Part shown: piece by piece, positions 1 through 13,000 of the stretch
How the letters are laid out: each line of letters opens with the position of its first letter
Numbering within the stretch: the first letter of the stretch is position 1
IMG/VR virus record: IMGVR_UViG_3300042691_044733
Location: 62,001-126,000 of that record
Strand: one strand, 5' to 3'
DNA from: a virus
DNA: 64,000 bases
The notes under the pieces: model-generated
What the model was told of the DNA's origin: nothing
Database searches by the model: none
The model's input: only the letters and a program-made list of their open reading frames with translations
Translations under genes and position numbers: made by a program

Positions 1-1823
1 TCTTTTTGAGGGGCACCTCTTTTTCTTTTGAAAGCAAGAAGATCCATGTAGTACTTATCAATATTCTCAGTCATCTGAGAAAGTTGTTCAGTTAACATTT
101 GTTCACTTGCTTCTTTATAAACGGCATCTCTATATTTCTCAGTTTTCTTAAGTTTTTTAGAAATACTGTTTATTAATGCATAAAGAGGGTTATCACTTTT
201 GAAACTATCTGAATATCTTTCTTCATCAATAACAGATTCAACTTCTTGGATGAATTTTTCCCATTGCGATAGTACTTGATTATAATAATAAATCTTTGAC
301 AGTTTTTCTTTATCATTCATATCTCTACTTAGAATTTTGAAATGATCAATTAATCTGTCAACTGTTACTTCTAATCTTAATAAACTGTTTAATAGTGCTT
401 CTGCTTGACGTTTGTAATATTCAATCTCTTCAGACTCAGATTTAAACTCTGGTGTATTAACAGTACTAAAAAATCTTAAGTTTGATAAAATCTCGGTTAA
501 GTCAGATCTATCAAGTTTATCACGCAATGCCATTCTCAAATCTTTATATTTAGATTTTGAGATTGTTTTTTGTTGTCTGTTAATTACATCAAAAAAGTTA
601 TTACTGATTTTAATGAGATCACTACTTTCAATCTTATTGAGTTCTTTGAGAATTTCTTCACGACTTTCTCTTATGAAACCTGCAACATCTTCTGTATTAA
701 GAAGATCTTTATCTATTGTAAAATCTGAGTTTTGAATTAACTGAAATAGTTCTGAAATCGTTGTATTAACATTTAATTTTTCAATACTGATTCTTTCCGT
801 AAAGAGTCTTCTGAATAATTGTCTTATAGCATAAAGAAGGTTATCAATAAAAGATTTATATTTTGGTGTGAATTTTTCAGGATCAAACTTAGCCTGAAGT
901 GCTCTAACAATTACTTCTTCTTTAAAGATTGCATCTTCTTCAGAATATTCTGGATATAAACTTTTAACAGCTTCTATAAGTTGCTTACCTTCAGCAGTTT
1001 GACTTAATTCAAAGAAAAGATTTTCAAATAATACAGAATTTTGTAATTTAATACTTCTTACTAATGGATGTGCAAATTCATGGAATGCAATATCTTGTGT
1101 GATATTACTACCAACAAAATAAACTTTATCACCCACAAAAAATGCTTTTTCATTATTGTAGGTTTGTTTTCTTAATGATAAAACTTCTTTAGCTTGCTCT
1201 GGAGTTATAAATTCATACTCCACTCCAAATTTATTAGATAAAATACTTAAAAGGTTCTTTAAAAGACCATTTATTCCAGCTGTATTATCTGCAAGTTCAG
1301 ATGCTACATTAGAAGAATCTTCTATAAAAGAATATTGTTGATCATAATCTTCAAAGTCTCTGTAAAACAATACATCGTTTGACATAATTTCAAATGGAGT
1401 ATCTGTTGGTGTAGGCATAACTTCACCATCTACAATGTACTCATTTGCTTGTTTTTGTCTTAAAATATAATCTCTTTCAGCTTGTTCTTTTAATACTTCT
1501 GATTCATGTTGCTTTATTAAATCCTCATCAAGTTCATTTAAGAGTTTGATCTGATTTGCAGAAGGTGCTATTTTAACAACTGTGTTTATACCTTCTATAG
1601 CAGTATAAGCAACATTACCAATTTTTTTAGGTCCATTGTTTATCTGTTTATTTATTTCTTGTGCTAATCTATACCCGTATCCTTTTGTTTGTTCACTTGT
1701 AAAGTTTCTATAAGGATTTTTTATAAATCTAATAACACTATCACTTCCATACTCAAACCAGGGTTTGTTGTTTAGAATTTTTTCTATAGTGTTGTTTAAT
1801 GTTCTATTGCAAAGTTGTCCCAT
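1..1823 (-). CDS. Giant cargo-type protein with HEFAH zincin motif (partial, cut by left edge)
   Basis: An open frame starts at the ATG at 1823, two bases after the stop of the preceding gene, and runs without a stop off the left edge, giving at least 607 residues. Only the N-terminal part is visible. Residues 248-252 read HEFAH within QDIAFHEFAHPLVRSI, a zinc-metallopeptidase-type HExxH motif. The rest is Lys/Glu/Leu/Ile-rich and looks helical, with no signal peptide or obvious membrane segment. It is the last visible member of the run of giant genes that includes the virion RNA polymerase, so I infer that it is a virion-packaged, possibly ejected protein. Whether the zincin domain is active cannot be told. 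No named family was recognised beyond the motif. Confidence 0.8.
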   Translation of the reverse strand, partial: MGQLCNRTLNNTIEKILNNKPWFEYGSDSVIRFIKNPYRNFTSEQTKGYGYRLAQEINKQINNGPKKIGNVAYTAIEGINTVVKIAPSANQIKLLNELDEDLIKQHESEVLKEQAERDYILRQKQANEYIVDGEVMPTPTDTPFEIMSNDVLFYRDFEDYDQQYSFIEDSSNVASELADNTAGINGLLKNLLSILSNKFGVEYEFITPEQAKEVLSLRKQTYNNEKAFFVGDKVYFVGSNITQDIAFHEFAHPLVRSIKLQNSVLFENLFFELSQTAEGKQLIEAVKSLYPEYSEEDAIFKEEVIVRALQAKFDPEKFTPKYKSFIDNLLYAIRQLFRRLFTERISIEKLNVNTTISELFQLIQNSDFTIDKDLLNTEDVAGFIRESREEILKELNKIESSDLIKISNNFFDVINRQQKTISKSKYKDLRMALRDKLDRSDLTEILSNLRFFSTVNTPEFKSESEEIEYYKRQAEALLNSLLRLEVTVDRLIDHFKILSRDMNDKEKLSKIYYYNQVLSQWEKFIQEVESVIDEERYSDSFKSDNPLYALINSISKKLKKTEKYRDAVYKEASEQMLTEQLSQMTENIDKYYMDLLAFKRKRGAPQK

Positions 1824-1825
1824 AA

Positions 1826-4090
1826 TTATAATATACAACTAAAATCTTTTTGTTCTAAATCAGTTCTTATTCCTAAATCATCAGTATCTTCTTTCTGTTC
1901 TCCAAACTCATAAAGAGTTTTCATTTTAAAATCTCCAAATTTACTTTCATCATTTAAAATGGCTTGAAAAAAATCTTGAAATAATTCAATTCCAGTTCTA
2001 AGATCTTCAAAATTTTTACTATTTAAATTCTCTAAAACAGGAGTTCCAAAAAATTTCTCCATTATAGCATTAAAGAATTCTATAAGTTGTTCAATAATTG
2101 AAGAATGTTTTTTCTTTATACCTAATGTCTTTTCATATTTTTCTAAATGTTTTTGATATGCTTCTTTAAGTGCTGGTTCATTTGCTACTAAAAAATCATA
2201 CATTGGACGTAAGTAATCATGTTTTTCATCAACAATGAATATTTTATCTGGATCAAAATTAGGAGTTAATGTTAACATTATTGTACCTACAAGATCAGGA
2301 AATATTTCAATTGTATCGTCTTGATTATAACCTCTAGAACCAACACCTTTAATTTGATAATTTTTAAAAGCATCAGTAGGATTAACAGCTAAATCTTTAA
2401 TAAAATTATGAATATCAGCTCTTAATTTTGGATCATTTATATTTAAAGCATAATCAATACTATGACCTAATTCATGAGCAAACACATAATGAAAGTGATT
2501 TTTTCTCCCTCTCATTGTACTTTTAAAAGCTATCTCAAAAGGAGATTGCATTTCTTCATATGAAGCTAAATCTAAAGATTCTAAAAAAGTGCTTGTAAGA
2601 TATCTATGCAAACTATAAAGATTTGGATAGGTATCAAGAATATAATCTTCAATTTTAGAATGTGTTTCAACTAACAGTCTATTGAAATTTTCCATGTATT
2701 CTTTTGTAGGAAGTCCTTTTTTTTCTGTAGCATTATATATAAGAATTTCAATTAAATGACGTTTAACCATCATGAATGAATCATCTTTTCTATAAACTTT
2801 ATCAGTATTTTTATAGTAATGTTCTGCCATGTCAACTACAGAACTATTTAACTTTTTAATATCTTCTTTTGTTATTTCTAATTCTGGGTATGCTTTCATA
2901 AAATCATAAATAGCAACATTTAAAGACATGAATGAATTAGTTTGCTGAAGAAGTGAACCTTTTATTAATGATTTTATAGGATTTATTTTTTGAGCTGTTT
3001 TTCCGTCTCTAGAATTAATTTTATTACCATCTACTCTAAAAAATCCAGTAGCATCTTCAAGAATAATTAATCTTGCTAAGTGAGCATTTGGTAATTGTCT
3101 TAAAAGATTTAAAATAGCATCAAATTCTAAATCAGAATAATCTTTATGACTAAGTAAATTTTCTAAAAATGTTTTGATTAAATTATCCTTATCTTTTGGT
3201 TTATTCAATTTTTGAGCATCTTCTTTTAATTTATCAGCATAAGAATTAAAAAGATCTATTAAGTCTTGGTACTCATCATCCGAAATATTTAAATTATCCT
3301 TTTTAAAAGTTTCGTTTTGAATTGTTGCATATAGAGATTTAATAGTATCAAGAGCACTTTTCATAAAAAAGCTGCTAACTAATTTTTCAGAAACTATTCT
3401 TTCAGCAATCAGTATTCGTTGTTGTTTAAGTTTTTGGCGAACTAATTCTTTTTTTGATTTTTTATATTGTTCTTGTTTAATTTTATTTTTTTCATCTCTT
3501 AATTCATGATAAGAAAGGATATCAATTTTAATTTTGAATATCATTTCTCCAGTGTCAATCCACATATATGTATTACCATCTGATTCTTTTCTGATGATAG
3601 CCAGATTGGGTTTATCATTCAACAAAAATCCTTTTTCAGTTTCAGAAGGTAAACGTTTTCCTTGAGAAGATGTTACATAAGTTTCCCATTTTGTTTTTTC
3701 AGAATTAGTTAATACATAGGCATACCTGTCATTTATAAACTCTATCCCGAAATTAACTTTTAAAAAGTTTCTATATTTTTTAGACCTTGAGTTTGTTATA
3801 GTAGGATATGGATCTTTTTCGGCACCATATTCAAATAATTCTTCTACTCCTGGTTTTATTTGTGGTTGTGATTTTAATTCCTCCAAAGAGATATTAGTTT
3901 TGGAGAGCAAAGTGATATAAGTACTAGTTTCTAAATCTAATTTAGAAGGATAGTTATTCAACCCATTTCTAGATTGCCACATTGCTATATCAGCAGCAAG
4001 AGATGAAATGTATGGTTCAGTAAAATTAGATCCATATAATTGTTTATATAGACTCTTGAAGTCTTTACTTGTTTTTAATACACAGTGCAT
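1826..4090 (-). CDS. Giant-gene-cluster protein with HELGH metallopeptidase motif
   Basis: 754 residues from the ATG at 4090. A longer frame would need a TTG at 4099 that overlaps the previous gene, while the ATG sits two bases after that gene's stop. The middle is Lys/Glu-rich and helical. Around residue 539 is FAHELGHSIDYAL, a textbook HExxH zinc-binding motif, followed roughly 65 residues later by an acidic stretch (DDTIEIFPDL) that could supply the third ligand as in gluzincins. It lies directly after the RNA polymerase gene and before another HExxH protein. I infer a virion-packaged metallopeptidase-like protein. Its substrate is unknown; prohead or cargo maturation, or cell-envelope passage, are guesses. 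Confidence 0.85.
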   Translation of the reverse strand: MHCVLKTSKDFKSLYKQLYGSNFTEPYISSLAADIAMWQSRNGLNNYPSKLDLETSTYITLLSKTNISLEELKSQPQIKPGVEELFEYGAEKDPYPTITNSRSKKYRNFLKVNFGIEFINDRYAYVLTNSEKTKWETYVTSSQGKRLPSETEKGFLLNDKPNLAIIRKESDGNTYMWIDTGEMIFKIKIDILSYHELRDEKNKIKQEQYKKSKKELVRQKLKQQRILIAERIVSEKLVSSFFMKSALDTIKSLYATIQNETFKKDNLNISDDEYQDLIDLFNSYADKLKEDAQKLNKPKDKDNLIKTFLENLLSHKDYSDLEFDAILNLLRQLPNAHLARLIILEDATGFFRVDGNKINSRDGKTAQKINPIKSLIKGSLLQQTNSFMSLNVAIYDFMKAYPELEITKEDIKKLNSSVVDMAEHYYKNTDKVYRKDDSFMMVKRHLIEILIYNATEKKGLPTKEYMENFNRLLVETHSKIEDYILDTYPNLYSLHRYLTSTFLESLDLASYEEMQSPFEIAFKSTMRGRKNHFHYVFAHELGHSIDYALNINDPKLRADIHNFIKDLAVNPTDAFKNYQIKGVGSRGYNQDDTIEIFPDLVGTIMLTLTPNFDPDKIFIVDEKHDYLRPMYDFLVANEPALKEAYQKHLEKYEKTLGIKKKHSSIIEQLIEFFNAIMEKFFGTPVLENLNSKNFEDLRTGIELFQDFFQAILNDESKFGDFKMKTLYEFGEQKEDTDDLGIRTDLEQKDFSCIL

Positions 4091-4092
4091 AG

Positions 4093-7000
4093 TTAGCAAT
4101 TTAAAATATTATCTTTTTTCTCCTGTGGAAAGCTATCCCAGATTTCTTGAGTGTACCCAATTTCTTTTAAGGTTTTACCTGAACGTACTTTTAGGTTATT
4201 TACATCATCAAAGATAGTGTTATTTACCTCACGATTTGTAGGAGTATCTTCTTTTTTTACAAGTTTTCCAAATTCACCTGAATTATAAAAATATGGATTA
4301 ATAAACTGGAATTCTTCATACAGTCTTTTTGATAAGTACATGTAAGTTTTATACCCTGGGGCATCTGGAATTTTTGGTTGATTTAATAAACTCTCTGATC
4401 CAGTATAGCCAAGTAATGAGTTACCAACACCACGTTCATCAAATACTATGATTTTACCAACAGATTGTTCTTTTAATTTCATTATAGCATCCTCAATAAG
4501 TTTGATATTATCAGAGTAAGTTTCATCCGTCATTATATCTTCTATAGAGGAAACCAAAGCTCCTTTTTTAGTAGGTATCCCAAAAATATTTTCTGGGTTA
4601 ATCATAGGCTTCTTAACCTCTTTATCCTTATTATTAATCTTTACAACTGTAACATCTATTGTTTCAGCTGCATTTCTTAAAACAGTGTTAGAGTAATTAG
4701 CACCCATGTAAGCAAGTTTATTTTTAGAACCTGGAATAAAATCATCATAAATGAACAATGCATTAGGTTGAGAAGCAAGAGTTATATTTACGTTGTCAAT
4801 TAATGTTTTAATTGCAGGTGCAAATCTCTGTTTTGGTTGTGCTTTAACATTATCTGTTTTTGGAGTATAGAAGAATACTTTAGGTGAATAAACAGATCCA
4901 TAAAAGAAACCTTTTGTTTTATCTTCTGCAAAATATTTTTTAATTCTTTTTCTTGCTTTGTTTACAATAGGTTGATCTGCATCTACATTCTCATTATTAG
5001 AAGCAACGGGTTCTTTATAAAGTTTAACAAAGAATGCTTTGTATTGATCTAAATATTTTTTAGATTCATTAGAACTGAGAATTCTTTCTGCTCTTCTTTT
5101 TATAGGTTCCATTAACATGTTCATTAAATCAGTATTAACAATTCTGTTAATTGCAAATGCCCCCATTCTATCTTGACCAGATTGATAAAATGCAAACATT
5201 GGAAACATATTAAATAACATACTTATTTTATCATTATCTATTTCATTCTCAACTTTCTTAACATTTGGATCTGCAAGTTTTATTAACTGTTCATGATAAA
5301 TATTTGCTTTATCTGGAGTTAATTTATTTTCTGTAAATTTCAAATTTGTTATTGCTCCTGATCTAGAAGGTAATAATGTTTTAAGCAAGCTATATTCATC
5401 TGTTAATTCAGGATAATGAGAAATTACATCTACAACCTGATTTGCAAATCCTGTAGGACTATACATCATAGCAACAATATTGAATTTACTTAATAATGCA
5501 AAGTCTCTAAGAAAATCTTCATAAAGATATCTTTCGGTACGTTTTTTAAATTCAGAGTCTGTTTCTCCTTTATTTTTTTCATACATTGAATCCAGCATTT
5601 TTACTTTCTTCTGATATTCTCTTGTTTCTTTAAACTTGGTAAAAGATATCTCAGAACGTAAAAATTCTCTTTCATAAATGAATTTTACATACTCATTAAA
5701 GTTTCCTCTGAAAGGATCTAGGTTAATTTCAATAGGTGATAATCCTTTTGCTCTATAAGTTGGTTTACTATAGATCTGATTTTTAAAATCTCTTTCAAGT
5801 CTTATTAAATCCACATATAGATTACCATCTTTTACAAATGCACCATTTTGTAATACAGTTTCGCTGATTACTTCTTTCTCTACAGGAGAATATTCTTTAT
5901 TTGTAATTCTAAGTGACTTGTAAGGTTTTTTAGGATCAAATTCTATGTTATCAATGTATTCTTGGAAAGCATAAGATAAAAAGTCATTTCTTAATGCTTC
6001 TGCAAACTTTTCTTTTGTTTTCTCATCTGTACCAAAGAAAGCTCCAAATGTTTTAAGTGGATCCAATGACTCAACAGTTTCTTCAACAAACTCTACTAGT
6101 CTGGGATGGTTTCTAAGTTTAAAGAAATTACTCAAGAAATTAATTGCAAATCCTTGAACTTCAAAACTACCTATAGGAGAATTCAAATCAATACCTCTAA
6201 CAATTTCATAAGGGAATCTTCTGTTATTAACAAGATCTATTTTCTTATCAAGTTTTTGTTTTGCTTCATACATGTTTGTTGATCTTGAAGTATCAAAGTT
6301 AGTATTCATTTTAATTTGAGTAACTGCTTTTGACATCTCTTCAATTTCAAGAAAATGTAAAAATACTTTTAAATCCTCTTCGGTCAGATTTCCATCAAAC
6401 TCATCTAATCTTTTGTTGAGGTTCTCAAGTGTAAATACTTCTTTATCAAGTTCTTTATTTAAATTATTAGACAACAAGGTATTAAAAATTGTTCTACTTT
6501 GAGTATAGTTACTATCAAGTTTTTCAAGTCCTTTACCAAGTTGTTTTTGTACAATAGGATGAGATTTTAATACCATTGCTCTTGCTCTGGTTCTAAATTC
6601 TGTTCTTGGTATAACTCCAAGTCCAAGTGCTGGTGCAAATGTACTTTTGGTTAATTGCTGTTTTTTGAGATAATCTCTAACCATTGGTTGGGATAATAAA
6701 GCAACTGCATGCTCTATAGGTACACCTGCTTGAAGCATAAACAACATAGAAGAGGTTAATTCTTTATTACCTTGAATATCAAAGATCCACGCATCTTTAG
6801 CAACGTCAACCCAACCATTAATAAGCTGTCCTATTAAAGTTGAGATTTTGTTTTTCTTGTTTGTATCATAAAAATGAGACAATGAAATATTACCATTTAT
6901 TGTATTATGCGGTAGCAACATGGTTTGTTGTAAAGTATAATAACCAGATTTTTCTGTTCCTAGTGTAACTGTAGGTGACATGTAAGCACCAACCCTGTTA

Positions 7001-10000
7001 AATATTACGTTGTAGGTATTATCAACAGCACCTTGACCAAGAGTTGCTTTACCAACGTTATTTGAACTTTGTTTATATCTGTTATATCCTATTTCAAATA
7101 TTCTTGTGCCTGCAATTACTTTTTTACTTCCTTGTTTATAAGCTTCTTTATTTCTAAAATTCTTATGTTGGTTGTATTCTCTATTGTACTTACCATACTT
7201 AGCAACGGAATCTTGTAACAAGAATGTTCCGTTTGGAGTAATTAATTCCAAGAAGTTAGTTGGTAATGATAAGATTTCTACAATAGTATCTAATAAATTA
7301 TTTTCAAGACCAGCTGCTGATCCAGAATCCATTTTAGATTGGATATCATCAATTTCTCTAACAATAGCCATATGTTCTTTTGCATAATCAAGTTTTCTCC
7401 AATTTGTTTCAGATATAACATTTTCAGTTAACTCAAATAATTGATTTTCAAGATGATACAAAGATTCATACAGATCATCAGTAACCTCTACATTAGAATC
7501 ATTAACACTGTCAAGAATTTGATTTTTAAGAATTTTGATTTCTCTCTTCAATTCAGAAGCATCAAGTTTATAAAAATCAAAATCCTCATTGATCATAGTA
7601 CGAATATCATCTTCGTACCTGTTTCTTACATTTTCAAGTTCTTGATATAAATTATTAAGTTGTGATCTTAATTCTTCTTTGTTTAAATTTTCATTCTCTT
7701 TAACATATTTAGTTTTTCTAACTCCTGTAATAGTCTTAGTAAGAGATGGAAAAATAAAATACATTTTATCAATATCAAAGTCAGAACCTGCTTTAGCAAC
7801 AATCTCAGATGGAAGTACAACTATGTTACCTGCATTTTCAGGTAAGAATTCATAGACTTCAGCAAACTCCATAGAGTTTAATCCTTGTACAGGAATACGC
7901 ACGCCACCAATTGTTATTAAATCTCTGTTTTCTTCAACCCATTCTGGATTACGTAATAAACTATTCAATGCCTCTAATCTTGTCATTGATCTGTATTTGC
8001 CATCTTCTGTAAGAGTTTTAATTTTTATCAAATCTTTTACAGCAGGATGATATAATAACTTTTTGAAATTACCTTGCATTGCAATTTTTACTTTCATTGC
8101 TTTTGTTTTACCATCCTTTCCAGGATGATAAAAAGGTAATTCATTAGTACCATTGTAAAGCATTTGTTCTTCTTCAGTAGCTTTACGCATATTACCTTTT
8201 TCAAAACCTGCACCCGAAACCTGAATTAATGCTTCACCCCTTGTTTTTTGCCTAACAAGTCTTTTAAATACCATAGCAGTGAGTAGTCTTTCTATGTTCT
8301 CAGCATTAGGGTGAATACTTAAATCATTCTTTAATCCTCCTGTTACTGGATTGTAATCAATAAAATCAATTTCATGATCTGCAAGTTCTTGACGTGTAAG
8401 TTCTTTCTTAACAAAGTCAATAAAGTCTTTTGTAATTTTTGCATTACCTTCTTTATCATATGTTAAACCAGCTTCTTTCTCTAACTCACGTTTTTTGAAA
8501 TCTGTTAAAATTCTAATCTGATTTTCATACTTAAGTGCTAAATCATAAAATGGAGTTGATTTATTCTCTTCTTTAGACCATTCTGCATATCTCTCATCAT
8601 TATCTGTAATGTGAGGTTTGTAATCAACAGGAACTCCATTCTCCATAAGTCCTTCTTCAATTAACTTTCTTAACTGAGTTGAGAATATAATTTTACCTTT
8701 GTAACTATCATGAGTTTCCAACTGATCTTTAAAGTATCTAAGGAATATTGAATTCTTGATAAAAGGTTCTGATTTTTCAAATGCTATCGATCCATCTGGA
8801 TTATAAAACTTTTCTAATTTACCATTATTAGTGATAGTACTAACTTTACTTCCTGTTTGGAATAATGCATAATCTACTTTATTTTCCACAAGTTTATTAT
8901 GAAGTTTTTCAAGAGTTGTTCCTTTTATTACATTAGGTACCAAAGGAAACAAACTGAACTTATGAAATCCAATTGCAGGTAAACCAACACTTGTTGCAAG
9001 TGGTCCCGCATATTGCATTTTCTTTACTGGAAAAAACTTTTTTATATCAATATGGTCGATATTTTCACCATTAATTATTTTGTGATATAGCTCATCTTGA
9101 TAAGGACTCCATTTACCTAATGAAATTAACAAATCTCTATATGCATCAAAAGTTATCCAACCTTGAGCATCACCTTCTTTCATGTTAGAATATTCACCAA
9201 ATATTGAAGCTGTATCTTTTTTAATTTCTTCTACTTCTTTTGCATTAGGTTCTTTACCAGTTCTTTCTTTAAATAATTTTTTTTGATTTTCAACAAATGC
9301 TTCTTCATAAATAGATCTGTAAATTGAGTTTCTTTTACTATCTGAAAAAACAACACTATCAAAAACATCACTAAAATCTTTTTTACTAGTTGGATTTCCA
9401 GTGTACCATTTACTTTGTGCATAGGTACCTTTAAAACCAGGTGTATTTAAAGCATGAATCATAGCATCATCAGTTCTAGGAATTGTCCCTGTTGCTGCAA
9501 TACTAGAATTTCTTTTGTGGAATTCTTCTTTTAACATATTATATAAAGCAGGATCACCATAAAACATTGCTGTACTTTCATATTTATGAACCCAGTCATT
9601 TACTACATAACCTGAGATTATACTATTGACAATGAATGAGTTAATGTCATCTATCTCACCTGATGCTTTAAGTTCTTCAAGATAAGAATAATTCATTTTC
9701 TTTCTGATTGAATGAACCAAGCTATTCATTAAAGCTTCATTTTGATAGAAACCCATTTTAACAAGATCTTCTTTATACTTATTGATTTGATCATTTAAGT
9801 ACTCTTCAATCTCTTTTTGAATAGTTTCTCTCAAACTTGTATTTTCTTCTTTTTCAATTTCTCTTAAAAAATTTTCAGATATATATTTATCAAGTAATTT
9901 TTGTTTAGTTTCTGGAGTTAGAATATCCTGAAAGATAATAAAATCATTACCTACGTTTTTATAAAGATTATCTCCTACTGTAACATCACCAGTTGGATCC

Positions 10001-13000
10001 CCATTATTGAGTCTATGAATTCTTTCAATCTCTGATGCAAGATACTTAACATATTGATTTACAACTGTATATGATAAGTATGAAGGTTTAACAAATTCCT
10101 CAATTGGAAAATTATGATTTGAACCTTCTGTTACTATTCTATAGAGATACGTAGTTGCTTTATCAGAGTGACGTGTACCTTCAGACACACCATAGATAAC
10201 CATAGTGTATAAATTCTGTAAAGTGTAACTGATCTCATCTGCTTCAGATGATGCAATACCTAAACCTGAGAACTCATCATTTATAGTCAAGGAAATACCA
10301 GATGAATTTTTTAATTCAATTCTACTTTTAGGTACCCTCTTTCCATACCCTTTACCGAATAATCTTTCAACACTTCGAAGATTTTTAATAAAAGGATTTC
10401 TTTCAGGATTAAATAAAACCATAGGATCTAATCCATCAGGTCTTTTTTCTGAGATACTATTAAAATCTTGAGCTTTATTCACAGAATCAATCATTGTAGA
10501 GATTGTACTTCTAAGTGAATATTCATACTGAGGATCTCCTTTAGCATTACTAACCATAGCTCCACCATACTCATCTGAGTATCTATAAACAAGATCTAAC
10601 AATTGTTTAAATGATGTGGCAAGGGTATTTCCTTTATAAGCATCATTAATAAGTTTGGAGATAGAAGTTACCTTAATTCCATTCTTTTCATAATGTTTTA
10701 TTTTCTCCATTAATGCTGAAAGGAATCCTCCAAAGTTATTTCTTAAACCACTATTTATTGTAGGAACAAATGGTATGTCCATTCCTAATGCTCTAAGGAA
10801 ATGTATTGGATCATATAAATAGGTTTCCTCAAAAGACATAATTATCTTATTAAGCATCAAGTAATTAGCATCTGTTCTTTTTGCTTTTTTACCAAGTTCC
10901 TTATGATCATCTTTTGCTTTCCTGATATATGGATTCATATTATCAGGTTGTTGAAAATTAGTTTCCCATATTTTTAAAATACCAGATGATTCAAGTTTTG
11001 CATTACCAGGTTTGATTTCTAAACCTGAATATTTTCCTTTCTCATCCTGAAGTATATTCACTGTCAACTGAACCAGTGGAATTTTTTTGGATGCAATAAC
11101 GTTAGCAAAGTTTGTCCATAAAGATAACTGACCTAGGTTTGTACCTGTAGAAAAATCTAAAAATACGGGACCAAGTTTCGAAAGCAATTGCATTAAAGAA
11201 TTATCTTTAGTCTGTCTTGATAATGCAGTGATTGCTTCAACCTGATCTATAGGATTATAAATACCTTCTAAGTTTCTTTGAAGTTTATTCCACACTGTAT
11301 CAAAGTCTACTAATTCAGGAAATCCTAATTCATTATAAACAAGTGACCCATCAGGTTTGTACTTAAACAATGTGCGTATAGTGTAAAGAACTTCAGCACT
11401 TGCAAGTTCTTTCATTGCAATTTCATTACCTGATTTTTGAGCATATGAATCCTTATTTGTATTTTTCATTTGCTCTTCAGCGTCATCAATAGAGAAATTA
11501 TCATCAAAGTTTACATACTTTGATCTCTGCATATGATATGCAATAGTTCCCTTACCCGATCTTAATGCTTCAAGTATATCTTCTTTAGTTACTGTATTGT
11601 CTTCTCTAGCATGATTACCTGAGAAATTTATAATTGCAGTTTCTAAAATATGTTTTCTTTTTAAAAGTTTGTTCCTGTCAATTCTTTTTGGTGAGTCATC
11701 ATCTAGCGCAGAATAAATATTTGCTAAAGCTTCTGTAAGTTTTAAATAAACAGCATCATATAATTGAGCTTTATATTCTATATCACCAAGCAATAATGTA
11801 GTATATCTTTCAGTACTGTTTTCTAAGTTTTTCTCATCAATAATCTGAGATATAATAGCATCAATACTATCAATAACTAATTTAGCTTCTGCATAATCTA
11901 AGCTTACTTCCTCCTCTTCACTTAATGGACGTATTTTATTAAGAACACCAAAATCTGATTTATTTACATCAAAATTTCTATTTCCTAAATTTCCAATTGA
12001 GAGTTGTTCAAATAAAGTTTTTACTGTAGAGCTAACATAACTATTAGACATAACATCTTCTATAGATGCACTACTAAATAAAATCTGAAGTATCTCAAAT
12101 ATTTTTTGAAATATTGTTTTTCTTTTTGGGGCTTCACCCTTAAACTTCTGACCATTGAGCATAAAAGTTCTAAACTCTTCTGCTAAGAATTCTTCAACTT
12201 CAAGATCAGTAGCATCTTTAAATGTAATAATTTTACCTAAGTGAGTTGTAAATGTTCCTTTAGTGTTACGTACTTCATTGTACAAATCTGCTTTCTCTTT
12301 CTTAGATAAGAAATAACCTGTAAATACGTGCCACGCTTCATGGTATAAATCCGAATAATCAGAACCATTAAATAAAGTAATACCTGCAAAACTTGCAGTT
12401 GCCGCAGCATTAGGGTTCTCACTATTAACAAGATCAAAGAACTCCTCAAATCCAACATATTTACTTAATGGATGATTAAGATACCATGCTTTTGCTTTAG
12501 CAATCTGCTCTTCTGTTGCTTTTACATCAGACTCTTTTTGATACTTGAGTTTGTTTTTAGGTTTACCAATATTCTTAATATCTACTTTTCTACCTACATT
12601 AACATTTACTCTTTTATCTTCAGTAGTTCTTGAACCTGGAGTTTTAGGTTTTGGTACAACAACTGGTTCATTCTCATCAACTTGCTTAAACTTGATAGAC
12701 TGAACATATTGTTTTTGCTCTTCAGGAATTTCTTTAAAAATCAAGTACCCATTAACTTCTTTAAAAGTACCATCCTCTAAAGGAATCATACTGGTCCAAG
12801 TATGATTTTGTAAGAATTTTCTATACTGCTGTGCAGATAGCATTCTAGGTTTTACTATAAGTTTGTCATTAACTCTTTCAAAATAAGGTACACCATTAGC
12901 GTGTTCTGATGCTTTCAGAATATTATAAGCGTGTTTCTTGATAATACCTTTATCAGTATATGTAGTTAATGCTTGTTTTACTATTTGTTTGGCTTGTTCT